From: Nageia nagi
Lineage: Eukaryota; Pinophyta
NCBI GenBank assembly: GCA_050084985.1
Contig: JBITNC010000001.1
Location: 97,588,001-97,652,000 of the forward strand
Direction: 5' to 3'
Length of the DNA stretch: 64,000 bases
Of the stretch, positions 1 to 9,958 are shown piece by piece. The notes under the pieces were generated by a model. It was not told the origin of the DNA. It searched no databases and saw only the letters and a list, made by a program, of their open reading frames with translations. Each line of letters opens with the position of its first letter. Positions within the stretch are counted from its first letter, which is position 1. The position numbers and the translations under genes are program-made.

Positions 1-55
1 AAAGTTTTGGAATTACAAATTCTTCGTGCCAAGTGTTGAGATGCATGAGATATTC

Positions 56-401
56 AAAATTACTTAACTGCAGCTCAAAGATACCTTGATTTGGATGCCA
101 GTGGTTATGGGGAGAAACACCAGGTGCCTCAATGAAATGTATAAATTACTTATCTGATGCTCAAAGATACCTTGATTTTGATGCCAGCAGTTGTGGGGAG
201 TACACAATGTGCCTCAGTGACATTTGCATGATGTCATGATGGAATAGCTCAATAGTTCAAGGAGTAACACCATGTGCCTCAATGAGATGTATAAAATTAC
301 GTATCTAAAGAATAAAATACCTTAATCTGGATGCCGGTTCTGGGGAGTATACCATGTCCCAAAGTGACATTTGCATGATGTCATGATGCAATAGCTCCTA
401 G
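56..401. repeat. Degenerate tandem repeat, three units
   Basis: Three imperfect copies follow one another: about 56-141, 142-291 and 292-401. Each begins with an AAATTAC-like stretch, then a CAAAGATACCTTGAT-like segment, GGATGCCAG, GGGGAGTA and an ACCATGTGCCTCA-like segment. Units 2 and 3 also share GACATTTGCATGATGTCATGA. Unit lengths differ (86, 150 and 110 bp), so internal indels have accumulated. No coding sense was seen. Confidence 0.75.
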
Positions 402-719
402 AAGTGTTCTGAACTTGTAATATGTCTTCCCAAATTTATAACTATATTACAAGAGTAATACTCAAAAACTCCAAGATTGAGGAAAAAAAAATTGTGAGAG
501 AGGATAACAAGTAGCAACAGCTGAGCAGTGCAGGATGGGCATGAAAAAGAGGGGATTGCTGATAATTTTGCACCATAGGCCCACAGAAAATGGAAATCAA
601 TTAGACTTGATGAAGTAGAAACAGGAAGTAGAGATCAGAATGGAAGCAAAATCTAGGCCAAGGAAGAACATGACCCAGTGAGCAGAATTATGTCTCCTTC
701 AAAGATCTCTTTTGGATGG

Positions 720-1320
720 TGGTAAGGGTTCTAGGCCTTCAAAACTTAGCCCTTTGAAGAAACTTGAGATTCGTCATGCCCTCAAGAAGAGACCAACTCT
801 AAATTTGGATGCACAAAAGCTAGGGGAAAGGATATTGTACCTTAGGGATCATGCGCTGATCCATTAATTTTTAGGGGCTTGGTCAATTGAGTATATCTAA
901 AGACATGGATCAAGGCCACATAGGACCCTATACTAGGGATTTCCTTATGCTTGCTGCTCAATATTTTTTTCTAACTATGTCTTGCCTTCTAGACAATAGG
1001 ATCGAGTAGCTGAAGGATCATGGTGGATGGGAAACTCAGGGCTCTTTGTAAAACCTTGGTTCCCACACTTCAATCCCAAATCTAAGAAAATCAATTGCCT
1101 TCTAGTGTGGATAAGGCTCTACAGTCTTCCTCTAGAGTTTTAGAATCTCTATATTTTGGACGAAATAGGTTTTTTCTTGGGTGACTTTCTTGAAATTGAA
1201 GATCCCTCTATGTAAGTAGACCTCCACACTTATGGCCAAATTTGTGTAAAATATCAATTTGAATAGGCCATTGCCCACTTCAATCCTACTTCAGGCAAAG
1301 GATTTCAAATGAGATCAACA
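720..1320 (+). pseudogene. LINE-A ORF1 relic (DUF4283 domain)
   Basis: Conceptual translation gives the DUF4283 hallmarks in order: an LRDHALIH-stop-FLGAW segment, then a WWMGNSGLFVKPWFPHFNP block, then LLVWIRLYSLPLEF followed by a stop where Trp is usual, then GFFLGDFLEIEDPS. DUF4283 is the nucleic-acid-binding domain found in ORF1 of many plant LINEs. The frame changes and contains several stops, so no protein can be made. No clear zinc knuckle was found after it. Confidence 0.8.
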
Positions 1321-1714
1321 AGTAACTGCGGTTTCCGTGGATCCAAAGGTTGAGGAGGATTTATATGCAGAAGAGGATTTCATCAAGGAAGAGGAAAATC
1401 TGTAGAGAACATACTCAAAGCTAAAATCTTTAGAGGTTTTCAATCCCCATTCAGATTGTGGACAGAAAGAACCAGGCAGGCCAACAAATGTAGAAGCTTT
1501 GGTGATTTTTGGGAAAGAAGGTGTGCGGCAGCATGATCTTTTACTTTGATCAAACTTTTCTTATATAAGATAAGGTAAGATACAAGGCAAATTGCAGATA
1601 AAGATGTCAGACAAAAACTGGGTCAGAGACTCAGAATTCAGGTCAGACAAGTGATCAAGTTCTTGGCCAAAAAGGTAGTGGGGTTAAGCCCACTTGCAAA
1701 TCCTCCCACAAATA

Positions 1715-2330
1715 AAGATAGTTTTCTGGAATGTTAGAGGCTTTACAAGCAAAGGCTACTATCCAGCCATTTGAATGATTGGGATGCAGATGCAGTTATG
1801 ATCTAGAAAACCAAAATGCTTAGAAAGGAAGCAATTGAAGCCCAAGATAGATTGTGGAGAATAGCTAATCTTCTATAGGATAACTCTGTGGGGACTTCAG
1901 GAGGGTTGGAAATCCCATAGAACCCAAGAAATATTCAAATCAAAGACGTTCAATCAGATAGGAACTGACACATTTTAATGTAGAACAATACTAGGAAGAC
2001 CATAAAGAGTTTTCTCATCAATGTTTATAGTCCATCAGATAAAGGTCAGAGAAGGATAGTTGGGAAGGGCTAAGAGCTAATAGGAAGAGTCTTCTACAAG
2101 AGGCCCAAATCATGGTAGGAGGTGATTCTAATATAAGTCTCCTACCCAAAGAGAAGCAAGGTGATAGGGGTTGGGATCCATCTCAAGGTCTAGAATTGGA
2201 GTAATTATTTTGTGACATGGATGTCTACACCTCTGACGGAATTAGCACATGGAATAATCAAGAAGAAGACAAAGTAAAAGAGAGACTAGACAAATTTTCC
2301 ATTTCTGTAGGGTGGCCTGTAGACACAGAT
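1715..2330 (+). pseudogene. LINE-A endonuclease relic
   Basis: The segment opens with KIVFWNVRGFTSK (1,715 on), the N-terminal strand of the exonuclease-endonuclease-phosphatase fold. Further on are an MI-stop-KTKM segment (QETKM is usual), a GTSGGL motif, a VGGDSN motif near 2,115 (GGDFN in active enzymes) and TWNNQ followed by RLDKF near 2,285. The enzyme would nick target DNA for target-primed reverse transcription. Stops and the Phe-to-Ser change in the GDFN motif indicate a dead copy. Confidence 0.8.
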
Positions 2331-2492
2331 TGCGATGCCTCTATTGTTTGATTTTAGATCAAAACATTTGTCAATTGATATAATTATTAAATCTACCTGA
2401 AAATGGGCATCTCCTTTCCACATTAAGAGGGCCCAAACATTTGACAACACAACTATAATCAGGCAAGAAATGGTCTTTGTTTTTAAAATACC

Positions 2493-3700
2493 TTGATAAG
2501 AGGGAAGAATTTGGTATCAGTTGAGGACAATAGCATACTTATGAAGGAAATAAAGGATGAAGTTAAAAGGGTCATGTTCAATATGGAAGGAAATAAAGCT
2601 CTAGGGCCTGATGGATACCCTAGAGCCTTTCTCCAGAAATTCTGGGACATTTGTAGAAATGATGTAGTAGCAACAGTCGAAGAATCCAAGACAAAAAGAG
2701 AAAAGAAGAATAAAAAAGCTATCCACTTTGATGGATTCAGACCCATTGCCCTTTTCAATACAATGTACAAACTGATGACAAAAATTATAAATAGTAGACT
2801 GGAGCCTGGAGGTGACTATTAACAAACTTATATTTCATAAACATAGTGGTTTCTTAAAAAGCAGGAAAATTCTAAATGGAATTCTAATTGCTCATGAAGT
2901 CATTCACTCTCTTCACTTTGTAAAGAGGCAAGTATATTGGTGAAATTGGACATCCAAGCTTATGATTTTTTTCTCAATTTTTCCTTAGTTGGCACCGTAG
3001 AGGAAGGATTCGAGGGGTTACCAGGGATCATGGAGGTTCCATGTTTGATAACTATAAAGCTATATGACTCTTTGACATCCTCCCCTTACTACAAGGACAT
3101 CCCAACAACTATGAATGCATTGAATTTTTTGTGATGGCAGCTGGGTACCTAGGGCACTAGCCAATATCTAGGGATCTCACCTAGTGAAAAGCCCTTAGAA
3201 GCACAAGATACTAGAGACACACAGATAGGTTTCTCTGGTCTACCTTGTTAAGGTTCGAGAGTCGTACCACATCGGGGTAGACTATGGGAACCTTTGCCCG
3301 GCGTCTATGTCGTGCACTGCAATGCCAGTTTCATGTCCAGAGAGGACATGCCCTACCTGTACTGGTGTTGGCTCCATATAGCATTGATTGGGGATTTCTT
3401 TTAGAAGTTCTAAAAAGATTTGGCTTCAAAGATGAATGGTGTAATTGGGTAAGAAATTGCTTTGCTGGAGCTCTTTTTTTTTGTCCTTATCTATGAAAGT
3501 CCAATTGGATTCATCCTTTCCTTTAGGGGTTAAAGGAAAGGAGATCCTTTATCGCTCTTTCTTTTTATTTTAATGACTGAGGCTTTTAGGACTTTGGCAA
3601 AAGAGAGACAAAAAGGCACAATTTCAGGAATCAAGATCACTAATGGAGTGAATAATCAGTCCCACCTACAATTTGTGGATGATGCCCTTTAGTTCATCTA
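2493..3700 (+). pseudogene. LINE-A reverse transcriptase relic, split by an insert
   Basis: Positions 2,493-2,822 give an open stretch with NKALGPDGYPRAF and FRPIALFNTMYKLMTKI, the fingers region of LINE reverse transcriptases. Positions 2,870-2,965 give GILIAHEVIHSL and, after a frame change, VKLDIQAYD (motif A, usually KLDIxKAYDxxxW). About 420 bp later the domain resumes as DWGFLLEVLKRFGFKDEW, then PLSLFLFILMTEAF (motif B region) and LQFVDDAL near 3,670 (motif C, xxDD). The two motif-C aspartates remain, but frame breaks make the copy inactive. Confidence 0.85.
2966..3386. other. Insert inside LINE-A RT motif A
   Basis: This sequence separates AYD of motif A from DWGFL, which are normally only a few residues apart, so about 420 bp of foreign DNA lies here. 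It looks richer in G and C toward its right half than its flanks. I recognise no protein in any frame. Unambiguous terminal repeats or a target-site duplication were not seen, although ATGATT on the left and ATTGATT on the right are similar. Confidence 0.55.
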
Positions 3701-3727
3701 GATAAGGAAATCCTCTCTAGATGGCAT

Positions 3728-3919
3728 GTGGTCTCCCTTGCTAAGAAGGATGTAGAGTGGGCAAAGATCAGACATGATAAATGGGAAATACTTGAAAGAA
3801 GGGGATGTGAAATCAATTTTGATGGGGCATCAAAGGAAAATTCGGGCCTGCCAAATGCATATGGAAAGGTAACTAATAAAGCATTTGGTAGGCTTAGGAA
3901 TCCTTTACCTCATTTGTAA
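3728..3919 (+). pseudogene. LINE-A RNase H start
   Basis: The open frame contains CEINFDGASKENSG (about 3,806-3,850), which matches the first strand of plant LINE RNase H domains (typically LNFDGASKGNPG, where the Asp is catalytic). The rest of the RNase H fold cannot be followed: the frame stops at 3,919 and the remaining catalytic acids are not visible. The nearness to RT motif C points to a deletion of the intervening thumb and zf-RVT region. Confidence 0.65.
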
Positions 3920-4425
3920 GCATAATTAGGAAATATGCATAGAGGAATATTTTAAATTAGTTGTATCATGCTCAAAGAACTTCAACTTGCTAATTGGGAG
4001 CTCATGGATATCTTGAATGAGATGAAGGGTATGCAGTTGTACATTAAAGATGAACTTAAAGAAATGTGAGAAGGGAGATGCCAATAAGGGAGCAGAATAG
4101 TTGACCAACAAAAGGATATTCATCTACATAGTTTTAACAATGCATAGGACATAAGAGAAGAAAATCTAGCCAAAATCCTTAGGAGGGACTTTAGGCATGA
4201 ATTATTTAATAGAATCTATCAAACACTTTTTCTTGTGTAGTATATAGGATTTATATTTTATACATATATATTGGTTGATGTTGAAGCTGATGTCTGTATT
4301 AATCTGCCAGTTTAGCTCTTTTTGTATTTACAAATATTAAGTATGAGTCCAAGCCCCAGTAGAAGCTGATGAATATTACAAAAACAAAAAAGAATAAAGC
4401 TTTGAAAAAACAATCCAAGCAAGCA

Positions 4426-4985
4426 ATATCTTCAACTAAAAGTTCAAATTTCTAAAATTGGCAGAGTACACTTGCATAATGATGTGGCAATCATGACTTA
4501 AAAGTTTTGGGTAAACAAGAAGATAAAAGGATTTTAAAACTTTGATCCAATGTTGCTCTAGGAGTGTATTTTAGTATGCATAATGATAAGCAGTCCTCCA
4601 GGGCCTTTAACTAACAATACATAGACAACCATCAATCCTGCCAAAATCCCCTGGATACATTCTTTAAAAATTTTCAACAGGAGAATTCGCATAGTAACAT
4701 ACTTCTTTTCCAGGTCAACTCAAAATTGGATGTCCTAGCTCGAGTCAAAATAAAGTTTAATTGAACAACCAAGATATCCTGCGAAGCAATGGTTGATGTG
4801 GTCACCCCAAACATTTTACACAAAATTGGGTTTAATTGTTCTTGTTCATGGTGTCATACTGGAAATGGTACCCAGACACACCCTTCCACAAGTAAAAGCC
4901 ATGCAAGGGGTATGATTGGCTTTCTCTCCATCTATTGACAGCTCAGAAACTCAATACTAAATGACAACTAAAATCCACCACTAGC
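4426..4985. other. Spacer between LINE relics, nothing recognised
   Basis: AT-rich DNA with stops in all frames. The right part might be more upstream LINE-C sequence, but no motif supports it. Confidence 0.4.
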
Positions 4986-4989
4986 AACT

Positions 4990-5466
4990 GGTAAAACAAG
5001 TTTCAGATTGTTTGGCCTATAGTTATAGAGTCCAAAATTGTCCATTTCGCCCAATGTCTTATATACCAAGGATTGCCCATCAGAGAAAGGTTGGCTCATT
5101 TAGGGGTCGCCAACCCATGATGTCCTTTTTGTGGACACAAAGAGAATGTCAAACACCCCTTTTGGTTTTGTCCAAGAGCCTAGTCTGCATGATCTTTTTA
5201 AACCATTTAGACCAAAACCGCTCTCTTGGCATATAACTATGTTGAGAAACTGGTCCAACCCGCCTTCCAAATTTGCTCAGCTACGACATACCTTTAGGCT
5301 AGAAATTCCGTTTGACATATGGAGGGATAAAAACTCTACGATGTTTTCTAGAATTGCAATAGATACAAAGATTTCTACAGGATGTAAAGCTAAAGTCTAT
5401 TCTAATCTTCTTTTGCAGTTCCACATACAACTCAACAAAGTTGCGTTAGACGTGGCCCATCTTTAA
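4990..5466 (+). pseudogene. LINE-C 3' fragment with zf-RVT zinc-binding domain
   Basis: Reading from about 5,073 gives LPIRERLAHLGVANP, a stop, then CPFCGHKENVKHPFWFCPRA. This is the zf-RVT domain (C-x2-C with later H and C) that follows the reverse transcriptase in plant LINEs. In a second frame FDIWRDKNSTMFS (about 5,310-5,350) matches the IWxxRN motif that usually comes next. At least one stop and one frameshift separate the two. This is probably an element distinct from LINE-A, since LINE-A already has its own RNase H and 3' tail upstream. Confidence 0.75.
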
Positions 5467-6215
5467 GCTCTTATGGACCATTGGATAAACGCACCATGCA
5501 TGGTCACGCATGTTCCTTCTTCCTCCCCATCACAACAAAGCCTGTCCAAAGGTTGCAAGAAACAACACAACCAAAGCTCCCAAGGCACCCATTGGAGCCC
5601 ATAGTACAGGCATAGAGATTGGAACTACTCATCACCCCAACCCCCCTTAGTCTTCAAATTGGGGAACTCAAGGGTAGGCCAACAACCCATTGGAGAACAA
5701 ATTTTCTCAGCTAAGTCTTGCCATCTCCCCTAAGAGGAATGCAATGAACGAAGTTACAGCTCCTACTAACAACAAGGCCAACTCAGGATGGAATCCTCCT
5801 ATGAAGACTCTTGATGCACCCGTAGACTGGGGCATCCCCTCGGATTGAAACCCACCCCTTGGTTCCATAGCAGTTTCTACCTGAACACTATTGTGGTTCA
5901 CGAAGACTCTTGATGCACCCGTAGGTTGGGGTGACCCCTCGGATTGAGACCACCCCTTGGTTCCATAGCAGTTGCTACTTGAACACTATTGTGGTTCACA
6001 AAGACTCTTGATGCACTCGTAGGTTGGGGAAACCCCTCGGATTGATATCCACTCCTTGGTCCATAGCAGTTGTTACCTAAATACTATTGCAGTTGAATCA
6101 CTGCAATTTTTTTATTTGGATTATGTACTAAGTCTTTTGGCCTCATTTAGACTTTAGGGTGTGAATTTCTTTCCACCCGCCTTTTTTTTAAATAAGTGTA
6201 ATAAATATTTTTTTC
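5467..6215 (+). mobile_element. Probable 3' tail of LINE-C
   Basis: This stretch continues from the zf-RVT fragment without a visible break, contains the 98 bp tandem repeat, and ends near a T-rich run followed by AAATAAGTGTAATAAA (about 6,182-6,210), which resembles LINE 3' ends and polyadenylation signals. No domain was recognised in it. Assigning it to LINE-C is inference from position. Confidence 0.4.
5803..6093. repeat. 98 bp tandem repeat, three copies
   Basis: Units start at 5,803, 5,902 and 6,000 and are 99, 98 and about 94 bp long. Each reads AAGACTCTTGATGCAC, then GTAG-CTGGGG or GTAGGTTGGGG, CCCCTCGGATTGA, CTTGG, CCATAGCAGTT and ACTATTG. The third unit is the most diverged. A 64-codon minus-strand ORF across the first unit (5,707-5,901) has no recognisable family and is probably fortuitous. 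Confidence 0.9.
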
Positions 6216-6590
6216 TAAAGTAATATAATAGTACTTTTTTATCAAAAAATTGTAGACACTTGGAACCATACTCAATGATGGATCCATTTGTATCTATTCT
6301 TTATAGGTGATAGGCATCAATACTACCATGCTTTTTAGCTGCTTCTTTTTTTAAGCCCACTATTTGATGCAAAAACATTCAAATAAACTTACATTGCCAA
6401 AAAGAATTTGAAAAATTTTTGCATGAAAATAAGGTTGTAGCCTGATGAGGGTCATTTAAGTTGTAGGCAATCTGCATTGATTTAATTAATTACCTTATTT
6501 TGTAGAGGTAGATTATTGAAGGGATTTTCATTTTCCTTTAATGTATTAAATGGTTCATATTTTATTAATATTATTTTTGGGCAAGGCTTG
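6216..6590. other. Intergenic, nothing recognised
   Basis: AT-rich sequence without an ORF, repeat or RNA that I can support. Confidence 0.4.
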
Positions 6591-7460
6591 TAAATTATAT
6601 TATAAGGCGTAAGCCTTATAATTTATTTAATATAGCCCAAAGGCTCATTATAAAGGCGGATCTGCAATATTATATGGTCCATAAAACTATTATCGTGTGA
6701 GGTCCATGTGGATATTAAGCATTCAAGCTTCAATGATATATATGCAAGTAGGAAATTAAAAGGGTGTCATCACCTTGACATGTTATGGTTATTGGTTCAT
6801 AGTGGAGATAATATGAAGGGTCAGGTCCTGAAGAAACAATGGATGGGCATTATTTTCATCACATGAGCTTGAATGTGGTCTGCCACTCGAACACGTTGAG
6901 CACACAAGTGCCAAAATCATCACTGACACACATCCACGTGGGAAAATTTGGTCCAACCACTATCCAATTATTTGGTTTCCAACAACCATGATTTTAGGTG
7001 GTTAGCCATTAACTTTTAAAAGGCTCAAGAGAGGCAGTAAGTGACATGATGTCACTTTTGACAGGTGGTGAAGCGTTATTTGATGCAGATATTAGTAAGC
7101 ACGCCTTGGCCTTGGATTAAAAAAAATTCTAACTGCCATTGGATAAATATATTTTCAATGACCATGATCGTCAGGTCATTTTAGGCATAACACTATAGCA
7201 AGTGGATTCCAGCCTAAACCTTGGGTATTGATGTCAGCAATGACACGTGATGAAGTGCGAATTAATTCTGAGATTTTTGGTAGCCTTAAGTCCCCTTCAA
7301 GATAGAAGTTTTGACTGTTGTTGATATGAATGAATTTAATTGATGCCCGGAATCCATTGAGCCCTTGTGAGGCATAGAAAATATTTTAAGGTTAGAGCCT
7401 TTAACTTAGTTTTAGGGCTTTTATCCAACATTAACAAGGCCTAGCCTTATAATATTAAAG
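6591..7460. repeat. Possible inverted-repeat-bounded element
   Basis: The left end (about 6,597-6,642) contains TATTATAAGGCGTAAGCC, and the reverse complement of about 7,414-7,456 contains TATTATAAGGCTAGGCC. They continue in parallel for about 40 bp with roughly 70% matching bases by eye. The left arm is itself partly palindromic around 6,600-6,620. Non-coding sequence of about 870 bp lies between. It may be a decayed MITE-like element, but no target-site duplication was established. Confidence 0.3.
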
Positions 7461-7984
7461 AGCCATGATCTCGAATCTATGACACAAGCTCAGCCAATCA
7501 AAAGCCAAGATGAACTTTTGAATGATGGTATACCTCTGAAACTCCTAAAATCTCTGCCACCTGTCAAAATTAATTAGTTTCAAGTTCTCAACAACCCGGA
7601 TTGGCTCAATATTTGTAAGGGATTCCCCTTTTAAATGAAATGCATTCCTCATACTCGAGGAAACAGGAAAGAAGACACTAGGTAATCTAGCCCATGGGCT
7701 ACAGCAAATAAGGAACATGAATCAGCAAACCCATTTTAGTCAAATAGTCAAAACTTTCAACAATAGAAATAATGGTTCAAGGAATACAAAGGAAGCTGAA
7801 GGCATAGGGGAACAATCTTAAAGCAGGGTTTGATGCAGTGCATTGACAGCAGTTGCAGTAAAGGATGAATGCCATGCATTGATATGTATTGCTTTATAAT
7901 CTTCAAACCTGAGAGAATTGTCAAGTTCTATTATTTTTCAATAAAATTTGAGCAAATCTGGTTCTACTAATTGCAGAAGAGACT
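7461..7984. other. Intergenic, nothing recognised
   Basis: No gene, repeat or regulatory element could be supported here. Confidence 0.4.
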
Positions 7985-8440
7985 GTAAAACAAAACAATC
8001 TCACAAAAACAGAGAACACAAGATGTAACGTGGTTCACCCAGTTTAGGCTACATCCATGGAGAATATTTCAGTCCTTTATTGAGAATCCTCTCTTACATC
8101 AGTCTCTCAGAATTCACTCTTCTGCTACAATGCTTTCCTATGAATTCTACAAATAATAACCCATTCATTTATAGATTCATTACATTCTAGTTATCTACTC
8201 CTTTGCCATGCATAGAAACATCAAGTTTTTTAGAATAGCCCATAAACAAGTTCCAAAATCTCAAAACATGCTTTTTTTGTCTCAGGACTTCTGATCGGCC
8301 ACACTCAGACTGACTGGCTCTGTCGGACCGGCCTCCAGGGGACTGACTGTACTGATTAGCCATATGACTAGTTTGATCAGCCACCAGCAGACCGATTGGC
8401 CCTATGCAAGCCGACTAAGAGATACAGAGCTGAAAATGAG
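7985..8440. repeat. Fragment of a dispersed plant repeat
   Basis: The stretch AGAACACAAGATGTAACGTG, then GTTCACCCAGTTTAGGCTAC and ATCCATGGAGAA, resembles a phrase (ACGTGGTTC, a short spacer, GCCTACxTCCACGG) that I recall from dispersed repeats in many plant genomes. It is followed by a GC-richer part with repeated GACTGGCT, GACCGGCC, GACTGACTG and GACCGATTGG words (8,280-8,425). The class (LTR, SINE or other) cannot be told from the sequence alone. Confidence 0.4.
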
Positions 8441-9958
8441 AGTTAGCCAAATCAATTAGGCTCCATTCTTAACATTAGTCAGCCTGAATGTATTCATTGT
8501 TCCACATGAAATGCTAGATTTGACCTCTCAATTATTCTGAGTTAATTAAGTTTGAATAAATGGTAGTCATAAGTTTAATATAATTATTTGAATGGAGTTT
8601 CCTGTCATTTACTCATGTTTTTGTACTCGTTAGTTTTTATTTATTTAATTATTGTTTGCTTCAATATATGTTGCATGCTTTGATTAATAAGCAGACACTG
8701 AGGGATCATGTGTACAATGTATGGTGGCCATGAGGAGTGTCGCATGATGGAATATTGTTCCTTTGATTCCAACGCCCATTAGTAATACATCCTTGATATC
8801 ATGCCAAGCATACTAGCATCTATTACTCCTAAAATTATCTATATAATGCTTCCATGGTTTTTGCCTCACATAGTGATATGGATTTCGATACACCTGAACT
8901 CATGTAGGCTTATCCTTCTATTTCGTTTTCTTTAACTTGTTAACTTATTAGCCTATGGCCCTTCAACGGATGAAGGGTTTCAACTTCATAACCAGCCAAT
9001 TCCTCCCCTTATCTTCCTCAAATTCGTTCTCACAATCTTATTTGATTCTTTCTCACGCTATTTTTTAGATCTCTGATCTTGTGGAGATTTGTGTGCAATG
9101 TGCACACAACATCTTTCTTGTCTTTGATTAGTTCCTCATGTAACATAAAACCTTCGAAAGTTGCTTTCTTTTTATTGTAGCAATGCTTCATGAACAACCT
9201 ATATTGAAATCAATAGTCCACAATGTTTCTAACCAAGAAAAAACCAATTTCTAACCCATCCATAGCTATGAGATAAGAATCAGAATGCAAAAAATATTTG
9301 TACTAGGTAAGTTTCAAGTGTTCAAACACTTCTAACCTTTTCACTGTATAAGTTTGTCCGTTTAATATTCCTTGCTTAAATTTTAACTATCTTGGGAAGT
9401 TAAAGTTGGTAAATTGATGCTCACTACTTGGTAACATGGAATTGGAGACAACGGCAATTTGACTTTTGATATTGCACCTAACAAGAATAAAAAACATTCT
9501 GAGAAGCTTACTAGTATCTTTTAACTTCTAGTGTATATAATGCAGATATTCATATTACAATGTTAGGTCTTGTGTGAATCTTGACAAGGGTGTTATGTAA
9601 CTATTTACATGTCATATATGAGGTCAACCCTAAGAACAAAAGCAGCCGAAAGCATTGAAAATTCCACGTATTTTCATTTCCAAAAGAATCCTAATGTTTT
9701 GGTCCACATACATGACACACAACATTTCAATTTTGCCAGCATGCCGCCCTAACGTGTCTCATGTTCATTTGAATAAAAAAACTGACATAAAAGTTATTTT
9801 ACTTTCTTAAATGAACAATTAATTTCAATGACAACTATGATTCTATTCGCATCATGAGCAAATCTATTTGTCCATTTTATATTTTTTATATAGGCATCAA
9901 TCAAAAGAGTCTTAATAACAGAGCTAAAATAATAATTTAATAAGAGAAAAAGACATAC
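8441..9958. other. 3' flank or intron of the plastid-protein gene; last exon not found
   Basis: The minus-strand gene must continue on this side after its exon 2. I checked minus-strand acceptor-like sites by eye for a short in-frame C-terminal exon and found no convincing one. No other gene or repeat was recognised. Confidence 0.4.

Larger units (their letters stand above)
540..4425 (+). mobile_element. LINE-A, decayed non-LTR retrotransposon
   Basis: Remnants of every main LINE domain lie in order on the + strand: an ORF1 with DUF4283 (about 720-1,320), an AP-endonuclease (1,715-2,330), a reverse transcriptase (2,493-3,700) and an RNase H start (3,728-3,919). An A-rich stretch near 4,365-4,425 may be the 3' tail. 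The order and motifs are those of plant L1-type LINEs. All frames are broken by stops and shifts. Two internal deletions are likely: only about 160 bp separate the endonuclease from the RT, and only about 40 bp separate the RT YxDD-equivalent region from the RNase H segment. The boundaries are estimates because target-site duplications could not be identified. Confidence 0.85.

Noticed and set aside
9794-9958. Unspliced continuation of the exon 2 frame to a stop at 9,794
   Set aside because: The reading loses membrane-protein and family character immediately after a good GTATGT donor, so it is taken as intron.
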